Assembly: GCA_037833965.1 (NCBI GenBank)
Contig: AP031352.1
Location: forward strand, 7,420,501 to 7,484,500
From: Marchantia polymorpha subsp. ruderalis
Taxonomy: Eukaryota > Streptophyta > Marchantiopsida > Marchantiales > Marchantiaceae
DNA: 64,000 bases
Direction: 5' to 3'
In this document: positions 14,352-25,572 of the stretch, piece after piece
Position numbering within the stretch: position 1 is the first letter of the stretch
Layout: each line of letters begins with the position of its first letter
The notes under the pieces: generated by a model
Told to the model about the DNA's origin: nothing
The model's input: only the letters and a program-made list of their open reading frames with translations
The model's database searches: none
Position numbers and translations under genes: made by a program

Positions 14352-14702
14352 TCATTTGCGGGACTGATTGGTGGCCATTTGTGATGGCCTTGTGTAGAGG
14401 AACTCTAAATCATTTGTGCTCTCAGAGAGTAATCGATCCAACAGGTTTTTTAAAATAATACGGTTGCTTTGAATCAAGAAGGTCTGTATGAATCTTTTTA
14501 ATATATTTGGAAGTGTCAACTTGATCGAGGAATATACTTGCATTGAATAAATTAAACATGCTTCAAAAAATTCTGCACGAATATTTTTGAGATCCAATGA
14601 AAGGTTGTACTTCTTGTCTATCTCCCTCTTGGAAGACTCGTACACCATCCGCCAGTCTTCTTCAGTAGTGTTGGTGTCTATAGATAACCTTCTTAGTGTC
14701 AT
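14352..14702 (-). CDS. Unrecognised 116-residue open reading frame in the AT-rich block
   Basis: It begins MTLRRLSIDTNTTEEDW and has a mixed charged and hydrophobic composition (for example SSKREIDKKYNLSLDL and AEFFEACLIYSMQVY). This is more protein-like than neighbouring AT-rich frames and suggests an alpha-helical segment. I do not recognise a family. It could be a remnant of a transposon protein or a chance frame. There are no signal peptide or clear membrane segments, and no neighbouring exon was found. Confidence 0.2.
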   Translation of the reverse strand: MTLRRLSIDTNTTEEDWRMVYESSKREIDKKYNLSLDLKNIRAEFFEACLIYSMQVYSSIKLTLPNILKRFIQTFLIQSNRIILKNLLDRLLSESTNDLEFLYTRPSQMATNQSRK

Positions 14703-16619
14703 TTACTCACAGTACATGCCAACGCTGGGGAGCTGAGTGTTGATTCTGGCCCATATATAGTATTTTTACATCTCAATGGCAATGCAATTTTGGTCGCATA
14801 GCATTGTAATTGTGGGGGCTATCTCAAAGAATCAGAAAATGGATGTAGGATTTAGTCATGCCATTTTGTTTCATTCAGGTTGGTTTTATGAAACAATATA
14901 TTGCTCTTTTGTTCATCTTGAAATCATAGAGCTCCTTGTTTGAACTGCCAATTTAATAATGATTATAAATATTAATCCATCGTTGAAAACACCAAGCTGG
15001 ACATGCTGACCTATGGTCACTGATCTTGAATACAATTATTTAAGAGGAAAAAGAAAAGGACTGATACATGTATCAAAGTTGAGAATGAACAAAAGAATGA
15101 AAATGAGACCTCAAGTATAGAGTGACATTTGTCGCACGGTTTAGGTAAAATCAATTTTCATGATTTCATGGTCTTGAATTATACATGCAAACCTTTTTGT
15201 TGATAAAATTGAATTGAGGTTGGCCAAAAAAATTAACGCATTAAGCACTTCTTTGATAAAAAGGTTTCATAATATTAATATTTATTTTTAAATGTAAACT
15301 TTTCACGCATCACTTGATACATTATGTTACATTATCTTATTGCTTGAAACAAAGAAATTGCCAACATATATGAGCTTAATTGTCCAGATTGCTTTTAAAA
15401 ATAAATTTCTTACTACAAAAAATTTAAACTCTCCTTTGACTTTTAAGTGGAAAATATGAACGATAATCCAAATGTTCAACCCTAATATTTTATTCAATAA
15501 TCTTTGATCCCAAATTGTTAAATCTCAATCAAAATTTTGTTCTTAAAAGAAATCAAAGTCAAGACAATTATTTTGAAAATACATAATGTCGTTAATTACC
15601 CTGCTTGTAATGGGTGTACTCAAAACCACATTATTAAGATGAGAACTTTCCAACACAAACAAAGTTGAAAATGAAGTGATACCATAATACTATCATTTTG
15701 TATTATGAAATCATGATGCTTCACTATTTTGTGACAGATATTACACAATTTTTTTAGCATAAGAGGTTTGTCCATGTCCAAAACTCTATCTTTCAATATC
15801 TTCTTGTTCTGGTTGAGACACTTCTTCATCTTATGGCCATGCTCTATTCTCTAATTCTAAGCAATAATAGCAAGTTATTGAAACAGATTGATTGGCCAGT
15901 TGTTTAATGTATGAAGCTTTGACTCAGCAATACAATTTAATGAAAAAAATTTCAAATAAAGGTGAATAGATTCTAATCCTTGAATAGTCATCTCTTAACG
16001 AATTTGGTGTTTATTATTAATATACCAAAGCAACATAAAGAATTTAATTTAATTTTATAATAAACTCAAGTTGCATAAATCTTTACTCATTCTAACCACA
16101 CTATGAAATTTCATGGCATGTCTAAAAAATCAATACATTAATGTTTTTCAATCCTTGTAGTATGCACTATCTGACAAGGTTGATTATATGTCGATTTTCT
16201 TCTTTGTGAAAAAATTATCATCTTTTGATGTACTCATTTAGATTCATAAGGCACTGTAAAATCATATTCTTTATGATATATGATATTCATCATGTTATAA
16301 TTGAGATTTGTGATATGGTTCATCTTTACTTCAACTAGATTGAAGTGATTACGTATATGAAATTTTTATATGAAATTTTTTGAAGTTTATGAATTAGAAT
16401 AACTATAATGCTTTCTGATAACAAGAAAAAAATTTCATGTAATGAACTTTTATTTATTTCAATTTAAAAAATTGTTGATTGACTTGAGTGAAATGTAAAT
16501 TAAAATGGTATAAAAAATCATTAAAATGGCAAGTAAAACTTATTAAAGATTCAAATGTATCAACTGCTTGCTATTGTGCATATTACATCGATGAAATCTA
16601 GACAAGACATGATCTTCTG

Positions 16620-17400
16620 GGAAGTTAGACAGTAGATTAAAGATCTAAAGAGTGGAAGTGTGGATGAGCCCAAGTGTGAAAATGCGGTTTGCATAAGTAG
16701 AATTTAAAAATTTACTACAATGTGGTACAAAATAACAATACAATAATATGTAAAAATTGGATTAAAATAAAAATATAGCAATTGATACAAATTTTTCACA
16801 GGTGATGAAAAAAGTGATACTAGGTGATCTGAAATGATGATGAAGTGGAATTTCTAAATATTTAAAAAATAACATTAAAATTTTGAAATTTTTTTATGAC
16901 AGTAGATAAAATTATGATTTTTTTCTGCAATACAAAATGATGATAAAATAGTTATATAAAGTGAACTTAAATGATTATTCAAAGTGATATGATGATTATA
17001 TATTGATAGAATGTGATTCAAAATGATGTTATAATACTACAATTAATTGATTTTCACTAATGACAGAGTGCTGATAAAAAGTACTATGATGAATGATAGT
17101 ATGTGGTATAGATAATAAAATTTTGATACTGTGTGGTATAAACTGATGATAAAGTGGCAGTACAAATTGATTGATGTGGTGATACAGTATCGATAAATTA
17201 TGATACTGTATTACCACATCAATCATGGTGATAAAAAATGATAAAAAATCATCATAAAATGCTGATGTAAAGTGATTATAAAATAATCATACAGAATTAT
17301 TAGTACAAAGTTCTCAATGTGATTATAAAATATCATTATATTACTAGTCAGATTATTGACAAAATATTGATACAATGTGATTCAAATTGGTCATTAGATA
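16620..17400. repeat. Degenerate tandem/low-complexity repeat of GTGAT-type units
   Basis: Many diverged copies of short words such as AAAGTGAT, GATGATAAA and GATACA occur in loose tandem over roughly 780 bp, consistent with an eroded minisatellite. It contains the hairpin at 17169-17224. Confidence 0.5.
17169..17224. repeat. 23-bp inverted repeat with 10-nt loop
   Basis: The left arm starts GATTGATGTGGTGATACAG. The right arm is its reverse complement with one mismatch (GATACTGTATTACCACATC and on), around a 10-nt AT-rich loop. The arms lie inside the degenerate repeat block. Confidence 0.85.
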
Positions 17401-20400
17401 TCCTCATCTTTTTCTTTACAATTCACTTCTTAAGTTAGTCTTATTTTAAAAAATAAAAATTGATTCCATATTATTAATACAACATGTCATGAATTTTACT
17501 GAAAAAATTTAGAAAAAATTTGCTTATTGAAATGTAAATTTTTTTTTCATACGAAAACTTTGAAATAAATATTATAATTTCGCAAGTTCTTACATTTTTT
17601 GCATTTGACATGAAATTGGTCTGGATTTTGCTTTAAACAGATTAAAAAGAAACTTTAAATCATTGAATGTATTGTTATTGTATCTTCATCTAGTCCTTCA
17701 TATCTAAAAATATGCTTACAAAATAAAGTACATCTTTCTTTTCTAAAAATTCATTCAACTCTTATAAATATAGTTCATTGTCCTCATCTATTGCCAATTC
17801 AATGAATTTTTAAAGCTTTAATCATTTTTTACTTTAACATATGCATATTTTCAAAATGTGCAGTAATAAAGTCTTCAAGTTTTGTTTTAAAAAAAAGACA
17901 AATTTCTTATACTAAAAGCTTTTGAAATCTTACATCATCACATTTTGAACATAGCTATAAGACTTCAATTCTAGTTTCAAGCTATTTAGTTTTAGCTTGA
18001 TGAAAATCTATTTAAATGTAGCTTGGAAAAACACATCTAAGCATTTTTAAACCTATTTTGCAACCGTAACCTAGTGCATCGGACGTTTGTAAAAGACCCT
18101 TGCATTACCTTTCAATCTTTGTTCTTGAATTTTGTTAGAACTTTTTGACTACTCATCAAGTTTTTAAAAGTCCAGAAAATCCTTAAGATAGAAATGATTA
18201 TATCAAGGCCGTGACTATTCTATATAACAAGGCTGTTTCCAGATTGTAAAATTCGTGAAATCAAAACATATTCAAATACTATCTTTAATAAGGTCTTTAA
18301 AATGTTTTCAAGTGTTATCTATCAGAAATAGAATGAATATCCTTTTTCTCCATTATATTTGAAAAAAAAAACCTCTTCAATCATTTGCAGCAATTTAATA
18401 CACTTTTCTAAGCTTTTGGTTGATTACAAAAATAATTTGACATTGCTTAATCGCTTATACAATCATAGGAATAAAAATTGACTTATCTTACAATACACTT
18501 CAACTGGCTGAATATGAATAAAACTTGCACGTTTGAAGTACATACTTAAATATAAGGTTATTTTTTTGATATTCAGTATTCATATGTGCTCATATGATTT
18601 TTCATATTGGAAATATAATAAAATGAGATGATTGACCTATTTAGGCAAATTTTTGAAAAATAAAATTATTAAAGTTTCAAAAACAACATGAACTAGATCT
18701 AATAACCGTTGATGTTAAAAAATTGAAGATAAAAAAATTAAAAAATGTCAACAATATTGATGGCAACTTACAAAAGGTTGAAATGATAGATGATAAAAAG
18801 ATTAATAATAATATTCAATAAATTAAGTTTTATGAAATTTCTAAGGATAATTTTGCTAAAATTTATATGGACTTTAGGGAAACAAATTTGAAACAATATG
18901 ATGAGAAAGATCTGTTGTTTAAAAGAGAAAAGAAACATTTGAGATAATTTGACATGAAAAAAGAAAAAATTTTGTCCACAAATGATGAGAAAAGAGAAAT
19001 ACGTTGAAAAGAGAAAAAAATAGTTTGAAGAAAAGTTACAAGTGAAATTAAGACAGACATTTTAAACTGTATTGCCGCAATTTTAATTTCAATTGTTGCA
19101 AGAGGAGTTTGAGATATCCTAAATAATTAAATTTCATTATTAGTACACGCTTATAATTCAAGCTTTAGTCTAGGCTTAGGCTTTGAACGAATTGAATTAG
19201 TTTTGAATGCAAGCTAGTTGCTTGAAGTTTGTACAAAATCACAAGCACAAGGTTGCAATTGATTGTAAGAGATTAATTAAATTTGCTTTAACTTTTGCTG
19301 ATTAAGTTTCCCAACATTTTCTATAAAACATGCATTTTGGATGTAAATACATAATTTTGTTAACAGTCATCAAAGAATCAATGTGAGAATTCTAATGGAT
19401 TTTGTACATGGCTGTCCGCACATTACGTAAAAAAACAGAAAAAATAAGAAAATTTAAGAAAAAAAGGAGGACGTGAGAATTGATTCAAACAGAGGTACAG
19501 ATTGCAAGTTTTTTCGAGTTTGAAAATTTTAGAAAATTATATTAAAAGTTGACATAAACTTTGTGTACGGCAGTTGTATCAATTAGTTTGAGCAGAAAGT
19601 AGAAAAATTAAGGAAAATTCTTAAAAACAGCTTGCACTAGGATTCATAGTCAGTCAAGCGCATAGGTACTTTTTAAGTACTCTTATTTACCTGCAGCAAC
19701 ATTTAATAGGTTAGAAAAATGTATATCATTTTCTGCATGGATGTGTCATACTGATAATGAAAAGAAAAAATAAAGTACACATTTTCATTATTCCATTTAT
19801 ATTATTAATTTTTATTATCAGTTCAAAATAATCAATTTTTTGTTGATAGAAGTGATTTGGATCAAAGATGAAAATAGTTTTATATGACAAAAATCCGGCT
19901 ATGTTCAACTACATTTGGCGTTAAAACTCATAAATCTAAAGAAAATTTGAAAAATATATAGATAAAATCTACCTCCTCATATTGTATAAAGCTTTACAAT
20001 GTATATTTCAATGATTATTATCCTAAATCTGTATGAAATTGTTTTCTGCATCAAAAGTAAGAAATCTATATAATATTAAAAGTTCAAATGTAGAAATAGA
20101 ATAGCAAAATTATTAGATTTTTACAAGATTTTTGTACTTGATGTTGATTTCTATTAACACTAAATACAATTTTGAAAAATTTGATATGTATCATTAATAG
20201 GAAAAATAACTTGAAATTTACAAGTTATTTTTTATGATATAATAAAATATATCTCTTTATGATATGTATTTTTCGTCAAAATAGTGTTGTTGAGGAACTC
20301 AATCAAAATTTATCCAATATAAAAAAAGATCTTTTGAGCCAATTTGGTACTTTTCACAAGTTTTGAACAAAATATATGATCACAACAATTAATTTATTAG

Positions 20401-20997
20401 ATTTTTCTAGATAGAGAAAGATCTAATTGATCACTCTATCTAGAATGATCAATCACATTACATCAGATGAATTGTAATATGGATGAGCAACATATTATAA
20501 TCATTTGGTATTCTTTGCATATACTTGTATATCCAACAAAAATAAATCCTACATTCAAATATGTCTTTTTGCTGAATACAAAAGTGATCTGAAATATTAC
20601 ATATGAAATTCTTTTGATAACAAACACATCATTAGTGAAGATGTTCTTTTTGCAATGAATCCATACATCAAATAAGGAGGAGAAAATTTAATCATCTTAC
20701 ACTAAAAAGAAAATATTAACTTCAAATATTGTTAAGTGAGATTAATTAACATGATTTTCATGACATAAGACAAAATGGTATGCTCCTTTCACAAACATAG
20801 CTTGTTGATTTATGATTGTTTCATTTTATTTCTATCATGATCTTTTGACTAACGTGTTTTGAGCATGAAACAAAAGATTAAGTATAAATTTTGATTTACC
20901 TAGAATTTCAATATAAGTGATGAACAAGTCTTTATAGATTTGGCATTTGTCTAAAGTGTCTAATCTCCAGTACATTAGACACAAATCTCAAACATAG

Positions 20998-21049
20998 GCA
21001 TGATTATGCATCATCATACTATATATGAGTATATAGTGCTTAATCATGC
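20998..21049. repeat. Imperfect palindrome in AT-rich DNA
   Basis: GCATGATTA at the left pairs with TAATCATGC at the right, and inner ACTATATA pairs with TATATAGT around TGAG. One side carries an extra stretch of about 11 nt, against about 3 nt on the other. Its function is unknown; it may be part of an old inverted-repeat element. Confidence 0.6.
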
Positions 21050-23462
21050 GTCAAAAGATCATACAGTATGATAAGCATGACGTTGTCGTAGGTTTGACCT
21101 TCAACATCTTCAAAATTGCATAAAATTTCTCTAATTTTGATCTCAACAATGCCTTATTCGATTATGTAGTTTGCATGATATGTGATGTATGAAGGTCACT
21201 TGACGTTAAATAAACCAACTTATTTTCTTTCAAAAAGACATGATATTACTTTTAACAAAGTGTACGCTCATTCTTAAGATAAATGTGATTACCTTTAGTG
21301 CAAAATGTATGTCCAAATGTCCTATCAGTGGTCATTTTTGGACGTTTTGCATCGACTTTGCACTTGTGATCAAAGAAAAACAACATTTGAATGCAATAGC
21401 AACAACACAACAACTTTCAACATCTATTTTTGAAATTTGAAGTCCATAATATTGTTGATGCGACATATTAAACACCGTTTCAAACATTTGATAATTTGAC
21501 ATTTTGAGCCACGAAACAAATCTACCAAACACTTTTGAAATTAGATCTATCCAAAATATGGATTTTGCATACTAACAATTTATTTCTAAATTGCGCAATA
21601 TGCAAATTTCTGATGATGAAACAAACTTGACAACTTGCAAGTGAGAGAAATATGACTATTTAGTTTAAAAAAACAGCTTTAGAAAGAATAAAATCAGCTG
21701 ATAAAATTTCATAAATTTTCAGTAAATTACATATTGCACAAGATATTACTATATTATTAACAAAAAAATGTTAATATGAACTATGATAAAGGAAAACTAC
21801 TCGTATACATAAATTATATTGCATTGTAATTTTTTCACTCTAAATATGTTTCTAAAATCATTATAGTGCTTGGCTCTAGATTAATTTTTAAGATATCTTG
21901 ACTTCCATTTTCATATGTTTTTGTTCAGCCCTTGATTCTTGTTATTGAAATTTTAACATGAAACTTTTTTTGCATCATATGAAATATTCTAGAGCATTCT
22001 CTAAATATATGTAGGTTGGTTGGACCAAAAAAATAGTAGATTTTTCCAAGGAATCAGGATTGAATTTACAAGATGTGACTTAGTTGTATAACAACTAATT
22101 TAGCTTAATATAGAAACAGATTCAAAACAAAAAAGCAGATCATTTTGAATGCAGATTTAGGTTGAACTTTTTAAACTAATCAAGATCAATTTAAATATCA
22201 AAACACTTGAATAAAAAAATTCAAGTATTATGTGAGTTGAAAATTGCCGTTGAGACAAGATGAATAAGATGTGCAAGAGTTTTTGCAAGTCTGCAAGTAC
22301 AATGAATTGATACTTCTTTTCAGATTATGCCAATGAACTAGTAAAATTAAAAACCCAAAATCTTATTTCTGTTAAAACTTGCTCAATCCACGGAAATTGA
22401 ATGCTTAATGAAAAGTTGAATCATATCTAATCTTATTGTCGCAAAATGTGCTGTTCAAACTTTTTGAGCTTGAAACTTGTTAGATAAATAGAGCATCACG
22501 TGTTAAATGATGTTAGTCTACGAGTTTTGTCAAAATCATCTAGTCATTGATTAACCAAAGCACTGACAAGAGCAAGTGTATACTGCCTGAATTCTTCATG
22601 ATGCGCTTTGCATACTTTGACAAATGATATCAAATCTTGCTCTTTCCAAAGCCAAAGGATAACAGACGGCTATTTGCAATTTTGTAGAAAAGCAATCAAA
22701 TCATATAACATTAATCAAATAGATGACATTTGATGATTTTGGTTTCAAATCATGTGAAAATTTTATTGTTATTTGAAATGTTTTAATGCTAAGAATCATA
22801 GATAAGTTGACTTCTTGAGTTTCTCTCTCAACAATGTGGCATTACAAAAGTTTAAAGCTATAATGTAAAGCTTGTGACAGTAAATAAAATCTTGCAATTT
22901 TTATTATGAACATCAAATCTTTAATATCATGTGCAATTAAAAATATTGCAATTGATTTCATATTTCAAACCTCAAAAAAGCTGAAGTACTAGGCTCTCTA
23001 GTGGTGTTCTGAGATTTTTTTAAAATCTCACAATATTTTTGAAATCATTCAAAACATATGCCTAGATGTTTCTTTCAACCTCCAACTTTGACAACTCATA
23101 AAATTGATTTCAATTTCTTAAAGTTTAAAATTTTTAAGATTGTGCGATATTTTAAGATTTTAAATCTATCATTTGTTGTTGAGAAATAACTCAAGTAGTT
23201 TGCTAAAAGTCATAGATTTTCAAATAAAAAATTGCTAAAAAAAACTTTCATTAGTACAATTTTTTCAACAATAAAAATTAGAAATGTATTTTGATTTCTA
23301 ATGAAGTCAAATAAATTTTTCTTAAAATTTGAATTTCAATAAAAATATAATACTCATTCTTGATATAGATTTTAGAAGTTGAAGATAAGAGTTTAAGTTT
23401 CAACCTTAAACTAACAAAGTACAAAGAAAACTATGAAGAAAATTGAGAAATTTATCACTTGA

Positions 23463-23885
23463 TGTAACAATAGGGTTTAGAGATAAGTTCACTCGAAGAT
23501 GGAAACATAAACTCTGAAGATGAAAGATACCAACAATGATTCTCCTCTCCCTTATATAGCTCTCACCAACAAGTACAAGGAGATAAGATCTTATTTCCAC
23601 GATACATTCCACTCCTAGTGGATGGATGACATGGCAGATAACCCAAACAAGCACATAGATTGCTAACATGGCGTTTATAACTAACACACTAACCAACACA
23701 CTCAATCCTTACTTAACAAGCACACGGATTGCTGACGTGGCAATGTCAACTAACACATCTTCACGTACACAATCCTCGTGTTCAAGCGTTGACGCCATTC
23801 TGTCGATCAAATTTGTCGTTTGGATAGATACTTTTGAGTTTCCAAATAAACCAAAGGCTAATTCCTCCAGTTTTGTCGAGTGACA
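23463..23885 (-). repeat. 3' LTR of the gypsy-type element
   Basis: On the plus strand it starts TGTAACAATAGGG and ends GTCGAGTGACA, so in element sense it has TG...CA ends. A TATA-like box (CTATATAAGG in element sense) lies at 23551-23560. Inside are two diverged copies, about 69 bp apart, of a unit containing AACAAGCACA and ATTGCTGACGTGG-like words. It aligns over more than 200 bp with 31334-31600. Confidence 0.8.
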
Positions 23886-23902
23886 ATTTGTTCCCCCGCC
23901 AT
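23886..23902 (-). other. Polypurine tract of the gypsy-type element
   Basis: In element sense the sequence is GATGGCGGGGGAACAAAT, immediately before the start of the 3' LTR. This is the position and composition expected for plus-strand priming in Ty3/gypsy elements. Confidence 0.7.
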
Positions 23903-23929
23903 CAACTTTTGTAAATAGAAAGCAACTAG

Positions 23930-24218
23930 TTGTCATCCATCCTCCCATTTTTGTTGAAGTATGTCACCTACCGTTGTACCTGATACGTCAGTTGCCAACT
24001 TGATAGGACGGTTAGGATCATACGACTTGAGTGTAGTTGCGTGTAACAAAGCATCTTTCAATGTTTGAAAAACTAACTCTTGAGATATTCCTCATCTTCA
24101 TTTTTGACCTTTCTCTAACCTGGAAGTCAAGATCTGAGCTAGGTAAGCAAAACCTTTCACAAATCTACAATAGAATCTAGTGAGCCCTAGAAAACTCTTC
24201 AACTGATCAGATGTTGTC
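23930..24218 (-). pseudogene. Distal RT and start of RNase H of the gypsy-type element (fossil)
   Basis: In element sense it contains LKSFLGLTRFYCRFVKGF, the RT connection motif that normally follows the RT core, and then LKSYDPNRPIKLATDVSG, the usual beginning of the RNase H domain. It lies on the far side of the nested element from the RT core and shortly before the purine tract. It is a relic with breaks. Confidence 0.8.
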
Positions 24219-24319
24219 TGTAATAACCCATCAAAGGCTAAAATTGCAGTATAGCAGCAAAAAGGTCGAACCTATAGGGACAGAGGCAACACACAGAGTA
24301 CAAAGTGTCACGTTTAACA

Positions 24320-25150
24320 GACTATTGAAGAGTTTGAATTCTCAAGCGACTGTCACTACCAAAAAATACTGCAAGTGCTCAACTCGGAGGTCACTCGGAG
24401 GACGCACAGTGCAGCGTAGTTCACTCAACACACACCTGAAACTATAGAAACACAACTCAGTGGTCGGTAGGACCTCTACTTAAGATTTCAGGGGGAAAGT
24501 TTCTCATGAGTACATTCAGAGGCACTACAGGTAGTGACTCCCAACTCCGGCTTTTAGAACCCTTCCACTAGTTTCTGCTAGCGCAGGGCACCCGGGTTGG
24601 ACTTCCTACTTCGAATGCGGTATCTTTGTCAAACCGAAGTCACTCACACGCGGTGAACAACACACTCAACTCACAAAACGCGTAGAGAATACAGGTCCGA
24701 ACTGAGAAACTCAACTGAGAAAAGATCCAGTGGCACACCATAACAGTCTATTGACGAGTTTGAATTCTCATGCACTAGTCATTCCAAGAAATACTGCAGA
24801 AGTTTGCCCCGCGGGCGCCTTCTGCAGCGTAACCTGAATTACAACCAAGGCTTACTCGAAGTAACAAAACTTCACTTTGGCATTCAGGGGAAACATCCCG
24901 AAGGAGTACAATCAGGAACAATCATCCGAAGGTGTAGGGACAAACTGTTCAAGTATCTAACCAGTTACTAGCTCTGAGCATTCAGCAATCACCCCTAGGT
25001 GTAGATCCAAACTGCTCAAGTATCTAACCAGTACACTGGCTCTAAACATTCGGCCGAAGGCCTTCAGCTACAAAATGCGGAATCTTCGTCAAGTTGTAGC
25101 TCCTCTTGCGCGGTGACAGAACTAAGGACACAAACACGCAGAGAAAATGA
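24320..25150. repeat. Two diverged ~430-bp tandem copies within the nested element
   Basis: Copy 1 (from about 24320) and copy 2 (from about 24748) share GAGTTTGAATTCTCA, AATACTGCA, a CATTCAG/ATTTCAG-GGGGAAA block, a TGCGG/GCGG-(A/T)ATCTT-GTCAA block and an ACACGC-AGAGAA block in the same order. Copy 2 contains a further internal repeat, with TCAAGTATCTAACCAGT twice near 24950 and 25018. Confidence 0.6.
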
Positions 25151-25572
25151 GTTCCTGATCTGCACTTCCGAAACTAGAAGAATCCCAAGGCAAAACGCCT
25201 TGAACTACTTTATACCCTCTAAGTCCTAACTAACACTCTACACTACACTACACTGCAGGGCGCTGCACTACACTGCAGGACTCTGCAGGACGCTGCAGGT
25301 CATGAACTGTGCCTCCTGCGCGACGAACTGTCACGCGCTAACTCCCTACCCGACCAGTCTTCGGCTCGACTGCGCAATCGCAGCCGCCGTAACACCGCAG
25401 TCAGCTCTGCCTCGAGGTTCGCCATGGCGTCCCGCGACCTTGACAGAAACGAATCTAACTTCTTCGCCACTCGCCGCCGGCTCCGACCTGGCAAAATGTC
25501 AAAGGTTGTGGGGGATCCTGTCTTTGATAAATTCGCAACGTCCGTACGATCTGTCACTACCAAAGCCGCAGC

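Larger units (their letters stand above)
13000..23462. other. Long AT-rich block, probably decayed transposable elements
   Basis: Composition falls sharply to very AT-rich, with abundant TGA/TCA/CAA/TTG words and few CpGs. That is what old methylated repeats look like after C-to-T decay. A stretch around 13560-13880 has the feel of an LTR U3-R-U5 region but I could not pair it. Open frames are short and AT-driven. The only longer one is at 14352-14702 (listed separately). No intact domain was recognised. Confidence 0.5.
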
